Source of the DNA: Diplolepis rosae
Lineage: Eukaryota; Arthropoda; Insecta; Hymenoptera; Diplolepididae
Length of the DNA: 64,000 bases
Direction: 5' to 3'
Assembly (NCBI GenBank): GCA_030998225.1
Contig: JAPYXD010000695.1
Span: 4,073,001 to 4,137,000, forward strand
Of the stretch, positions 32,031-42,826 are shown in pieces. The notes beneath the pieces were generated by a model that had not been told where the DNA came from, made no database searches, and saw nothing but the letters and a program-made list of their open reading frames with translations. How positions within the stretch are numbered: position 1 is the first letter of the stretch; every line of letters starts with the position of its first letter. A program made the translations under genes and the position numbers.

Positions 32031-33857
32031 TTAACTGTAGCGAAAAAACGAGTTTACGCGCCGGAGGCACATAAATGAATATGGACATCATTTGTGGAAG
32101 AATCGTTCAGTTCGTCAGACATAGTCTTATAGAATAATATTATCAGCAATAATTTAAATTACGCTATGAAAGGCCGATTTCAAGAGTTTTGAATAAACAT
32201 TTATTCTCAGTCATTAATTGAGTCCATAATTTGTTTTGCAGTAAACTTATCACCTTGCGGTGATAATGCGGTACATTGCGGTAATCGGTTATATTATGAA
32301 AAATGTAATACTTTTTAGTATACGATTTTCAATTTCTTCGCGCAAATAAAGTTTCAAGGTATAATGATGAAATAATAGCAATAAAAATTGCACCTACATC
32401 ACTGAAATATGACACATTGCCAATTTCTGAAAAAAAAATCTCTGTTACAATCAAACCGTTTCGGCGTGTTGGACTTTTTATCAAATATTGTTAATACCAT
32501 GCTACACTATAAAACAAAAATTGTAAGAAAAAAAAAATTAAGTTTAAACATTTTGTGTTCGAAATTTTTTTACCCATTTCATGATTACGATAATAACTAT
32601 TGCGTCTAGTTAAAAAGTGAACTTACTACTACTGAATTTGAAAGGTTATTCAATTACGAATCTTTTTTAAAAAAATTAGTCAAAATCCGTTAATTTTTGT
32701 GGAAGTTACGACGTTTTAAAAAAAAATTCTCAACGGATTAAAGTTACACATCTATTTTGACAGTTAACTTTTAAAAAGCTGTTGAACAAAAAAATTGAGT
32801 TTTTTAGCGAAAAGAAAAAATACGTGTATTTTAGAATTTTATGTAGAACTCATTATGAAAAATTGAAGCAAAACAATAACATGGTCCGGTCTTACCTGCC
32901 CGATCTGAAGTAGAATGATCCCTATTCGTTTGACAGTATAATGCATTTGAAGATTTTGACATGATTTCACTGTGAGTGTTGTTATAATACTTATAATTCA
33001 AACAAATTTAGTTTCATTTAAAAAAAATACATACACAGAGGAACCGATTTATAATTTTTGTTAAACTACATTACAATTAAGGGATAAACGTCTTATAGGG
33101 GCGTTTCAGATGAAAGGCAAAAGACAAGTCATCGATTTTCTTTATTTTTAGTTATTTTGTATTGAATGGAGTACTAAACAATAGTGCCAAATTTTTTCGC
33201 AAAATTTTCAATGTTATTAACAATTGAAAATTTTAGATCTTTTTTTTTTAATGATTTTATAATTCAAAATCTGTTAGTCGTACAAAAAAATGTTTTAATA
33301 CAAAAGTACGCAAGAAACATTGAATTTTAATGAAGTAAAAAAAAAAATGTACAAAATTGTTAAATTTCAATTGTTTATTTTTAAAAAATTTGTAATTCTT
33401 GTTTTTGAACGTCAAGGACAACATCGATTTTCACAATTTTTTTTTTTTTAAATAATGTTTAAAGCCTGTCTAACTTATCCTGAAAATATAAAAATCGTGT
33501 TTTTTGCCATACCAAGAATACTCATAAAAAAGAGGAAGGAATAAGGCGAGTAGCAAAACCCCTTCCTTCATTTCCTTCGCCCGTTTTCATTTCTTTTTTA
33601 CATGAAATAGAAAATTGTAATGTTGTACATTAAGTACAAAACAGTCGAAATTTATGTGGTAAATGTTCCACTACAAAATAATAATAATATACGCAGTATT
33701 TTATTGTATTAATTCTATTTGAATTGTACGCAGTTTGTATACTTCATGAAAACGAAATTACATAATTTTAAAAATTTCTGATAGAGTCGTCAAAATTAGA
33801 AGTAATTTTACATTTGATATCGTGTTCACCTATCGCTAGAGTCCAAGGCATAATATG
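32031..33857. other. No feature seen
   Basis: AT-rich. A small hairpin TATCACCTTGCGGTGATA is at 32249-32266. Positions 33535-33600 hold purine text followed by its pyrimidine mirror, similar in style to the foldback family at 5.5 and 8.4 kb. No gene is recognised. Confidence 0.35.
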
Positions 33858-33924
33858 ACGCGCGCTCAAGCTTGCGAGCGAAGTGCGCGATGAGAATGTG
33901 CCCGCTAAGCGGGCAGATTTTTTT
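33858..33924 (+). mobile_element. HINE-like 3' end fragment
   Basis: Only the last 67 bp are present: CGCGCTCAAGCTTGCGAGCG, AAGTGCGCGATGAGAATGT, then the GCCCGCTAAGCGGGC hairpin and AGATTTTTTTT. They match the 3' end of the copy ending at 29757. Confidence 0.7.
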
Positions 33925-34059
33925 TCTTGTTATTATTACAAATATTTATGACCAGAGAGACTTGCCCTAATGCATTTCATCTACTCTCACAAATTTTCAA
34001 CGTTATATCTCATTTTTTACAGAAATGGGGTTACACAAATGGAAAATGCTGATTTTTTT

Positions 34060-34302
34060 TTCGCCCTTCACATTTCCACATTAATTGAGATATCGGCTTA
34101 AAACTTTGAGTAAGAAAGTAAAAGAAGTAAAGAACGTTCATCTAGTCCAAACTTTTTATAAGTATTGAAAAATTTTTTTTTGGAAATTAAACAAAAAGTT
34201 ATGAATATTTGATCAGATAAACGTTCCTCAGTGCTTTTTACTTAATTACTCAAAGTTTCAACTCCATATTTCAATTAATGTGGAAATGCGAAGGTCGAAA
34301 AA
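34060..34302. repeat. Inverted repeat, about 240 bp
   Basis: CATTTCCACATTAATTGAGA (34070) and ATTTCAATTAATGTGGAAAT (34268) are inverse copies. The arms continue with AAAACTTTGAGTAA and GAACGTTCATCTAGTC against ACTCAAAGTTT and GATAAACGTTCCTCA. Confidence 0.7.
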
Positions 34303-35511
34303 AAAGGTCGGTAAGGTAGGGATCGGATAAATAAGAAATGGCCTTAAGGTCATTACCCTCAATGAAAAGAACTATTCGCGTGACTGGCATTGCTATTAGA
34401 GGGAAAAATTAAATCACTCACAAAATCAAAACCGTAGCCTAATGTGTTGAGTGAATTTACGTAATTTAACAGTTATGTCACTACAGTAAAGTGCGGAATC
34501 CATTTTTACAATGCAAAAAGGACTACACTATCCTAAACTATGCTACACTCACGTTCTTACTCAAGAGTCTATTTGAGTGAAGGGTAAATAAAAAAGTAGA
34601 GTGGACAGTCTAGTAGATCCTCGGATTATGTCACCTGAATAAACAGTCTCAACGACCCATTCATCCTTTCGTCCATCTCATAAAAATAATCTGCCCCTGG
34701 GAAAACTATATCCCACTTTTTATTATATGAAGGAAGTAAAACATGGAAAAAGAAAACGTGTGAAGGATGATGACAAGAAAAATAAAAAACCACGGGAAGA
34801 ATATAGAAAAGCAAAAAATGAAAAAAAAACAGTGTTGGAAACGCTTTAGGGGTGAAAAGTGACTATCTTGACGTACCCTTATTTACAGATGATAATATTT
34901 AGGAAAAACTGAAGTAATTCTACAGTGGTCATTTTTGCATAATATAAATATAATATAAAATTTACAATTACCCAAATATTTGATACATTTTCACTATGAA
35001 TAATTGATTTTCAGTACTTTTCGATAAATATCTGCAAATGAGATATCCAAAATATATTATTTCATAATTTTTGGTTGCATATTTTTATTTTTAAACACGC
35101 ATTTTCTATTGATTGATTCAGTTGGTAATGTTTCTAGGCTCTAGGAATGTGGAAAATTGGTAAAAAAATTCGAAAGTTTTTAAACTTTCAATATGGAGTA
35201 TTTTTTTGATTTTTGACTTTCAAAATAATAAAGTAGATGAAAAGAGTTACATCACTGATCATGAAGAAATAAATCATTTCTTTCAGGAGAAATAAAGTCA
35301 ATATGAACAATCTACTAATGGACACTCATTTTATTTAAGAGATGTAAATATCGTACTGACCTACAAGCTTCTTTCAATAACGCTAATCACTCGATACCCT
35401 AAATGTAGATTTATTTCAAAAATAGTGATAAATTTTAATGAAGGATATCTGATCTTAAATGGATTATCTTCTATAGAATGAAATTTATCGAAGATATACT
35501 TATATTCTGCT
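34303..35511. other. No feature seen
   Basis: AT-rich sequence with no recognised gene or repeat. Confidence 0.4.
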
Positions 35512-35515
35512 TTAA

Positions 35516-36690
35516 GGGCATGTGATGCTTAGGAAATTATAAAATTTTATTGATTTTAGGTTTCTACATGTTTGTATCCAAACTACATAAAATTCAGTTT
35601 TCAAAATTTTTGAAATAGTGGAGAAGATAAAAACGGACGTAGATAGACTACTTTTGGTCTCAAAATTGAAAAAAAGTCCAATTTTAGCAAAATATACCGA
35701 ACATTTTTACATTCTCATCATGGATGAGAAGGTATTGGTTTTATGTGAAAAATGGGTTTTTACGAAAGTGTCTGTCTGTCTGTCTGTCTGTAGGTCGTGT
35801 GCGGCATAACTCTCGATAGAATTATCAGATTGAATTGAGCTTTGGTACACTTTATCGGAGCCGAAAAAGTAAGGACAAGTTCGTTAACCAGTCACATCCA
35901 ATCAAAATTGAGGGATTGAGCACTACTTATGTGTTTTTGAAAAAATCAAAAATTTCAATACTGGTTTTTGATAGTGCTCATAAATCTCTACAAATTATCC
36001 TAACAACATTTTTTGATTAAATCAAAATTAAAAATGTTGCAGCATATTAAAACTTGAAAAAAGTCAATATCAAAATTCCATTTTCCAGTTAAATTATACG
36101 ATACGAAAAAACGTTGATACAATATTAATACTAAAAAAATTCGATTTTTTTCACCAAAATATGTAATGTATTAAAAAGTTACTGAAATGTATACAGAAAA
36201 TCGAGCGCGAAGCGCGAGCGTCATGATGAGAATGTGTTCCTTAAGGCTGACAGAGCCTTAAGTAAATTGAATCTCCTGTTTCACTTAAATTCAAAAAGAA
36301 ATAGAGTGACTTTGAGAAAATGTGTAATTCACATCATCTGTAATATTATTATAAAATTGGTTTGAGCTTCAGTATCAAATTATAAGAAATAAACTTAAAT
36401 GTACCCGAAGAGCACAAGATCGAGCGCGAAGCGCGAGGTCCAGAAAGAACGGAGCGCGAAGCGCGACGATCGAATCGCGCGCCTTAGGCGCGCGATGAGA
36501 ATGTGCCCGCAAAGCGGGCAGATTTTTTTCATTATTATAATCAAAAGCAGTCCATCTACGTCCGTTTTTATCTTCTCTAACATTTCCAAAATTTTGAAAA
36601 CAAAATTTTATATATTTTGGACACAAACGTGTAGAAACTTGACTAAATTGTTCACATGGAATTTCTATTTTTCTCAAGAATCACATGCCC
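35516..36690. mobile_element. TTAA-flanked foldback MITE carrying a HINE-like insertion
   Basis: The ends start GGGCATGTGATGCTTAGG and, in reverse complement, GGGCATGTGATTCTTGAG. TTAA flanks both (35512-35515 and 36691-36694), as for piggyBac-group elements. The arms share GTTTCTACATGTTTG, GTCCAAA and GAGAAGATAAAAACGGACGT AGATGG-type text. The middle is occupied by the HINE-like copy 35705-36525. The 37002-37417 copy of the same MITE lacks that insertion. Confidence 0.78.
35705..36525 (+). mobile_element. HINE-like element, shorter copy
   Basis: Starts at ACATTCTCATCATGGATGAG (35709), has the TGTC microsatellite (about 35770-35795) and GGTCGTGTGCGGCATAACTC, then the GAGCGCGAAGCGCGA-rich tail, ATGAGAATGT (36495-36504) and the hairpin GCCCGC-AAA-GCGGGC (36505-36519). 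Relative to the 28-kb copy it lacks about 600 bp of its middle. It sits in the centre of the TTAA-flanked MITE, in a run of T. Confidence 0.72.
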
Positions 36691-36694
36691 TTAA

Positions 36695-36997
36695 GGACGT
36701 GTATCGCTTATCGATTTCTACTTTACCGACATATTAATTTTCCTAAACTCTTGTACATGCAAAATACAATAGAGTTGAACATTTTTGAAATTTAAAATTT
36801 CTCTTAACTGTTTATGAACAATATCTTTTTTAAGAATATCAATTTTGAAATTATAAACATTTAAATGCTGACAGACATTCCTTAGCGATTAATATTTAAT
36901 TTCAGAAAATTTTATTTCAAAATTTCATTTTGCATGTATATGAAATTTCAGGCAAAAAAATGTCATTGAAGTAGGGATCGATAAGTGCAATATTGAT
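36695..36997. other. No feature seen
   Basis: AT-rich spacer between two copies of the same TTAA-flanked MITE. Confidence 0.4.
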
Positions 36998-37001
36998 TTA
37001 A

Positions 37002-37417
37002 GGGCATGTAACACATCAATCATGAAACTTTTGAATTTAGTTTCTGCAACTTTTCGGGAGTAATAATTATTTCTTGCTGAAATTTTGGACAATTATAATT
37101 TTGACTTTCTAGATTTCGATTTTTTTGTACGAAATATATAAAATTTTGTTTTTAAAAATTGGGAAATAGAGAAGATAAAAATGGACATAGATGGACTACT
37201 TTTGATTATAATAATGAAAAAAATTTTCGATATATTTTGCTGAAATTGAACTTTTTTTCATTTTTAAACCAAAAGTAGTTTATCTGTATCCGTTTTCATC
37301 TTCGCTATAATTTTTCAAATTTTGGATGCAAAATTAGATGTATTTTGGACGTAAACATGTAGAAATTGAATCAATTGTCCACGTGAACTTGCTGCTTTTC
37401 TCAAGTACCACATCCCC
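37002..37417. mobile_element. TTAA-flanked foldback MITE, uninterrupted copy
   Basis: GGGCATGTAACACATCAATC at the left end and a diverged inverse ending ACCACATCCCC at the right, each next to TTAA (36998-37001 and 37418-37421). The arms share GAGAAGATAAAAATGGACAT and GTAGTTTATCTGTATCCG-type text. The centre (37215-37255) reads AATGAAAAAAATTTTCGATA, the uninterrupted form of the site used by the HINE-like copy at 35705. Confidence 0.75.
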
Positions 37418-37574
37418 TTAAGGGCAACAATTTTCCACTGTTTCACGCCATAAATTACACCCCACTGGTTTTTCTATAAATCATTAAGTAAAATTGATTT
37501 CCAGTATTAGAAAGACATCTGCGTAAAATTCTATGTCTTAATTTTAGTTATGATTTATAATTATAATCTTACGA

Positions 37575-38230
37575 AAAAGTAAGGAGAATGCATTACGGTA
37601 GTTGTCATGCCAAAAACCAAATCTCTAGGAAAAAAAGGTCTTCTATGATTTTAAGACTTGAAATAATTTTGTCAGTCGTGTCTTCTGGAGAAAACATTTG
37701 TTTTTTTCATGAAAAAAAATTAAATATTAAATAAACAAATACGTTAAATGTTTTTTGTAATAAAATTTTTTCTTACTATTGCTTCTTACCAATTTTTTGT
37801 GTATGATTTGATTTCCATAAATCATGGCTTATTTATTCAGTGGCTGAAATAATTGAAAGAGTTTTATAAAAAGAAACATTTTTTTAAAATAACCATATTT
37901 GAAGATTTTTTACTTATTTTCAAAATTGGAAATAGGAGTTGTATAAGATATTTTAATCAAAAAAATATGTCATGATTTATGAAAATCCAATCACTTTTAA
38001 AGAATTGGTAAAAGGCGATAGTAAGGAAAAATTCTGCTAAAAAAAACATTATTACAAGTATTATTTTTTGTAAGTTTTAAATTTTTTTCATAAAAAATAA
38101 TGTTTTTTCTTTCATAAAACACAACTGATGATATTTTTTTAACTCTTAAATTTATGGAAATTTTTTTTTTCCAGAGACCTATTTTTTCGCACAATTACCA
38201 TAAATGTAATTCCACTAACTTTTTTTAATA
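37575..38230. repeat. Inverted repeat, arms about 250 bp
   Basis: GCATTACGGTAGTTGTCATG, ATCTCTAGGAAAAAAAGG and ACTATTGCTTCTTACCAATT on the left are mirrored at 37990-38215 (AATTGGTAAAAGGCGATAGT, CCAGAGACCTATTTTTTCGC, TTACCATAAATGTAATTCC). A related unit is at 46085-46720 and a more distant one at 24540-24870. No coding content. Confidence 0.65.
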
Positions 38231-38790
38231 AAATCATAAATAAATTGATTTTTGTGTAGAAAACCTGGTACGTGACCTTAATTAAATTGCTTATATCTTT
38301 ATCGAACGTATTTATAGATTTTAACACAATTGTTTACGTCACTTCAGTATCTTGAGTAGAATTCAAATGAAAAAGTATGTTATTCTTGTCACGTTAAGTC
38401 GAGCTTTGTTTGGGTCATAAGATTGATTAGGTTGCTGTTAGAAAACGTCAGCACGAACGAAGGTGCAACCTTCGTTACGATGCAATGAACTTATGGTAAC
38501 TACCCCTACAAAGTACAACTTTTAATTCGTTCTTCACACGCACCCTCTTTCAAGGTTTTAAGCAAGTCGTCTTTACCCTTTAACTGGGTCAAGTCCCCAC
38601 TTAAACGTTTGACCTAACCCTTCCCCTTTAATCCTTCAGAAAATATACATAATTATCAGTTTGGGTAATTTTTCATGTACGGAAAAAAATAATGAGCAAA
38701 GAAGCAAGACAGACTTGAACCTCAAAATTAATTGATTCCCTGCAATAATTTAGGAAATAAAAAAGATTAAAAAATAGCAATAAGACAAAA
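38231..38790. other. No feature seen
   Basis: Mixed-composition spacer (38400-38640 is less AT-rich) without a recognised gene. Confidence 0.4.
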
Positions 38791-38794
38791 CTAT

Positions 38795-39560
38795 TTTTAC
38801 ATTCTCATTATAAATGAGAAAGTATTAGTTTTATATGAAGAATAACCTTTGAAATTTTCATCTACGAGTTCGAATGGCCAAATTTTTTCATAAGATGTAT
38901 GTTTCTTTTTAATTAAAAAAAGATCTATTGAAAATCCAAAATTCAATTTTTTAACAATAATATGTGAAATAAGAAAATTATTTGCCTAAATGAGGTCTAC
39001 AAATTCTCAGTAGGACATTTCTTGACAAGATATATATTTTATGTTTTGTTTTTAAATATTGAAAATCAAAAATTTTATTTTTTAACCAAAATATGTGAGA
39101 TACAAAATAAGCGTTAAAATAAAAAATCGTTTGCTTAAAACCAGTCTACGAATTTGTTCCTTTCTAGATATTTGGAAGAAAATAGATTTTTTTCAATCAT
39201 GTAAATTATTAGAAAGTTACAGAAATGTATAGAGAAAATTGAGAGCGAATATCATGATGAGGTTTTCCTTAAGGCTGATAGAGCCTTAAATTGAATTTCC
39301 TTTTTCATTTGAAATCAAAAAATTTAGTAACTTTGTGAAAATGTAATCCACATCTACAATAATATAAAATTGACTTGAGCTTCAATATCAAATTACAAGA
39401 AATAAACTTACGTGTATGCGAAGAATATAAGACCGAGCGCGAAGCGCGAGATCCAAACAGAGCGGAGCGCGACGATCGAATCGCGCGCCTCAGGCACGCT
39501 CAAAGGTGTAAGCTGCGCGCGAAGCGCGCAATGAGAATGTGCCCGCACAGCGGGTAGATT
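38795..39560 (+). mobile_element. HINE-like element, diverged copy
   Basis: Begins TTTTTACATTCTCATTATAA and ends GCGCGCAATGAGAATGT followed by GCCCGC-ACA-GCGGGT AGATT. It has lost the microsatellite and the GGTCGTGTGCGG block but keeps the 3' half with GACCGAGCGCGAAGCGCGAG (39432-39451). The hairpin now has one mismatched end base, and the copy looks older than those at 28 and 36 kb. Confidence 0.65.
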
Positions 39561-39639
39561 ATTTCTCATATGTTTGTATCAAAAATTATTTTTTACTTTT
39601 TCTCCCCTTTTTATATTAAAAATGTTACCTGTGAAACTT

Positions 39640-40144
39640 TAAATTAACGTTAAGTTCAAACGAAAAATTAGTTAAATTGAAGTTTATCATAGCAAAAATT
39701 TCAGATTGGAATTCAATCTCATCGATTAAGAATTATTCTATAAACTATTCCAAAATCTGCTTCAGAATCATTTCTAACCAATCTGGAAATTCCGACTCAA
39801 TCCTATTTATTTCTAGTCTTTAATACGAATAAATCCGAACCAGGTTTTCAAATCAAATCAATCCTAGCTTGGGTTGATATAAATAGAATTCTCAATTCGA
39901 ATAACTACCAACTCGAATTCATTCGGATGGATTCAGATTGGAAACTCTCTTCAAATCAACCCAAGCTCGGGTTTATTCTGTTTGATTCAAATTAAAGTCT
40001 CTTGTAGTCGGATTGATTTGCAACCGATCTACATCGAACGAGATTCGAAAAGGTCATTGAATCAGTTTGGAATGATTCAAAAACAAATTTTGAGATCGCT
40101 CGGATTCGCTCGGAAGAATTTTAATCGCGCGGATTCCTAGAGTG
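39640..40144. mobile_element. AATCCGA-rich element with one CACTC end
   Basis: The right end, read inward, is CACTCTAGGAATCCGCGCGA, followed outside by TA (40145-40146). The inside is dense in CGGATT, AATCCGA and GATTCA words in both orientations. The left end is not found, apparently lost next to the HINE-like copy that ends at 39560. It may belong with the other TA-flanked CAC-ended elements here. Confidence 0.5.
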
Positions 40145-40385
40145 TAATTAGATAATTGCAAAATAATGGCGCACATGAGCATGAAAGATTTCAATATTTT
40201 ATGTGTAAATCTATTTCCATTGCCTATCACGAAACATTGTGAATTTTAATGAGCCAGAAGAATTTAATTATCTAAAATAAATAGCTCTAGATTGAAAAAA
40301 TATTTATTCGAACTTACTACTTCGACCTGTAAAATTTTTCCACAGCTACTTTATTAGTTCCTATCTGAGTTTTCAATCATTACTA

Positions 40386-41122
40386 AAGGGTTTCCCAATA
40401 ACGGTGATATGTTTTGAAATTGAAAAAAAACACTGAATATTCATTCGGAATTGATCGAAATCTTTTTTATTATATTGGATATTCTATGCCATTTATGATT
40501 TAAACAATATATCGGCTAAATGTCCCCCGAGACTTGAGCCAAAAATGCGCCTCATCAGAAAAGATGATTTTTTGATGAAAATTGGGATGATTTTCAATTG
40601 ATTCCAGAGCCCAATCCGCGAACTCCCGACGCAAACGATGGTCATTAGGCTTCAGTTCTTGGGCCAGAATCATGTTATAGGGATGCAGGCCAAGATCCAA
40701 TCGCAAAATACGCCAGGTAGTCATCCTGGACAGGCCCAATTCCTGAGATCGGCGTGGCACGGACAATTCACGGTACGGCGGCTATATTCTGTGTAGAACG
40801 TGCGGTACGCATACGATTTTTAGGCTTAGTATCCAATAGAGTAAATTCACTCTCCAACTTATCGATTATTCGACGAATTGAGAGCGCGGATGGAGCAGAA
40901 TGACGACCATATTTTGCACGATATGCTCTTTGAACACCGACAAAACTTCTCGAATTTTGATAAAATAATTGGACAATTTCCAAACGTTGTGGAAGCGTGA
41001 AACTACTCATGATTAAATGGCAAACCTTACTGATGACAACTGACAGCAGACGTCAAAAATTTCAGTTCAAATGAGCCCGATAGGGACATTCAAAATCATA
41101 TCACCCCTATTGGGAAACCCTT
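40386..41122 (-). mobile_element. Tc1/mariner-group element, internally deleted, both ends kept
   Basis: The terminal inverted repeats share AAGGGTTTCCCAATA and GGTGATA (40386-40411 and 41097-41122), flanked by TA (40384-40385 and 41123-41124). At 737 bp it is much shorter than an autonomous relative. The interior encodes the DNA-binding half and first catalytic Asp of a transposase, joined directly to the last dozen codons. Confidence 0.9.
40487..41010 (-). pseudogene. Tc1/mariner-group transposase, deleted
   Basis: ATG at 41010 starts MSSFTLPQRLEIVQLFYQNS, then RSFVGVQRAYRAKYGRHSAP, IRRIIDKLESEFTLLDTKPK and RTARSTQNIAAVP, the first helix-turn-helix and linker. After a frameshift near 40768 it continues SVPRRSQELGLSRMTTWRIL (second helix-turn-helix), DLGLHPYNMILAQELKPNDH, RREFADWALE and KIIFSDEAHFWL with the first catalytic Asp (S-D-E-A). 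The rest of the catalytic domain is missing; the text runs at once into a frameshifted SRGGHLADILF-like C terminus (about 40540-40500). This is a family widespread in insects. It cannot be active. Confidence 0.9.
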
Positions 41123-41284
41123 TAATTATATAAAATATAATAATATAAAGTATTTACTAATTTTTCAAATCGTTTCAGTCGATTATGTCGATCATTAGAA
41201 GAGTGTATTACTCACTGTGATAACGGAACTCTACTATATCGACCTTATCAACCTGTGATTTAAAATTAACTTAACGTCATTTAA

Positions 41285-41639
41285 GTCCATGGATCAATCG
41301 GACTATGTGATTAAATTATACATTCATTCGTTTATGTAAGATATCGTTTTTAATTTACAAAGTGTCTTCCTGAAAATTTGGGAAACGTAACAAAAGACAA
41401 TAAAGCACTTCTGTTAACTTCTGTTTAGTAAAAATTTTGAAAAAAGTACGATAAATTATCGACAATTACAGTTAACTGAAAAGAGTTTTGTAAAATTTTC
41501 ACTCAAACGAAATTGATAGACGTTCTTTATTGTTTTCTATTGTATTTTCCGAATTTCCAGGAAGAAATTTTGTAAAAAATGGTTATCTTACACGAACTTT
41601 TATAGGAATTTGATCACGTGATCTGGTTGATCCATGGTC
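41285..41639. mobile_element. Palindromic MITE, TTAA-flanked
   Basis: Starts GTCCATGGATCAATCGGAC and ends, in reverse complement, GACCATGGATCAACCAGATC. TTAA adjoins both ends (41281-41284 and 41640-41643). Inner arms share TTTATGTAAGATA, GGGAAACGTAACAAAAGACA and AATAAAGCAC/GTTCTTTATT text. Related copies are 55290-55400 (partial), 55886-56244 and 58545-58852. Confidence 0.72.
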
Positions 41640-41689
41640 TTAAGACTAGATGGAATTTTCAATATATTTTCAAAAAGAATTCTTGTGAA

Positions 41690-41830
41690 AAAAAGAACGC
41701 TTCCACTCCGCTGGGTATCGAGCCCAGGATCTCCGCAGCTTAGATGATAGAGCATTCAACCGGCAATCGAAAACTCCTGGGCTCGATACCCAGCAGAGTG
41801 GAAACGTTCATTTTTTCACAGAATTTTCTT
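41690..41830. repeat. Palindrome with tRNA-like sequence
   Basis: AAAGAACGCTTCCACTCCGC, TGGGTATCGAGCCCAGG and then CAGCTTAGATGATAGAGCAT TCAACCGGCAATCGAAAAC and CCTGGGCTCGATACCCA, AGAGTGGAAACGTTC form a near-complete stem. One full tRNA-like D-arm, anticodon-like and T-arm order is on the plus strand, but the left arm keeps only the T-arm part. It is related to 23790-24190 and 46695-46870. Confidence 0.7.
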
Positions 41831-42009
41831 TTTTTAATATAAAGTAATTGTGGTAATAATATGAAAGTAATAAAGTAACAGTGGAATATTTTACAAGTCG
41901 AAGAAATTGAATCAAACAACAATTTCTTGATGTAATAAGAGCTGCTTTACTCTATAGAACGTAAAGAAATATTTTGAAAAATTAGAATAGACTAACAAAA
42001 ATAAAATTC

Positions 42010-42320
42010 ACACAGGGAAATGGTATATTTTGTATCAAGTGCGGAAAGGCGTATTTTAACGCGAAGCCTCGGCTCTCGTCGCGACTCGCTCTTGCGTTAA
42101 AATACGTTCAGCACGTGATACGAACGATATTTTTTGTTCGCTGTATATCGAAAGTTAGCAGAGTCGGTATCGTTTTGCGTGCGGAAAGTATATTTTGCTG
42201 CAAAGGTAAAATTTTGCCGCACTAGTGCGAGAAAATCAACCTTTCCCACGCAAAATGACACCGACAAGGCTAATTTTTGGTGTACGTCGAACAAAAAAAT
42301 ATTTACCAAATTATAATAAT
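42010..42320. repeat. CCGCACTAGTGCG-type palindromic element
   Basis: GCGTATTTTAACGCGAAGCC and GCGTTAAAATACG form one inverted pair (42050-42107). CTGTATATCGAAAGTTAGC, GTCGGTATCGTTTTGCGTGC and GGAAAG form another with CTTTCCCACGCAAAATGACA and TAATTTTTGGTGTACG, around GCCGCACTAGTGCGAG (42219-42234). The same words recur at 46975-47100 and 48450-49080. Confidence 0.65.
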
Positions 42321-42477
42321 ACACTATTAAAAGCAGGCCCAGACAAATCACCATCTATTTTTTGCAATAAATTTCAATTATGAACGCTACAAAGTACAGG
42401 TAAATTACCGCTGAGGGAGTCACATTCGAAACAATATAAGCTGTACGGACTCCAAGAATGTCTCTCAACTGCGATAT

Positions 42478-42552
42478 TAGTTCTCATGGTTAAGTGGTTG
42501 CATATTGTACTTGTAGACGGAATATTGCAGGTTCGACTCTCGCTACCTGGGC
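42478..42552 (+). other. tRNA-like remnant
   Basis: Contains ATGGTTAAGTGGTTGC, an A-box-like D arm, and GCAGGTTCGACTCTCGC, a B-box-like T arm, 30 bases apart, with TTGTAGA in the position of an anticodon loop. The flanks do not make a good acceptor stem. It is probably a decayed tRNA gene or a SINE head; function is unlikely. Confidence 0.35.
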
Positions 42553-42826
42553 TTTTTTCGAATTATTTTTCTATTAAAATGTTGTGGTAGATGTGGTTCA
42601 AGTCAGCGGGTGTTTATTAGTACTTCGTAGAGATCGCAGCTAAACTTTGTTACAAAAAATACATTGAGGTTTGAAGGACCTGATTAAAAGTGAAACAGGC
42701 GAAGGTAAGAAATATTTAGACGAAAAATTCATAAATGTGTATTAAACTTAAAAAAATTATTTTCCTTCCTGTATTTAATCATAACAGTCTATCATAATTG
42801 AGGGGCTCATCGAAAAACCGCTTATA

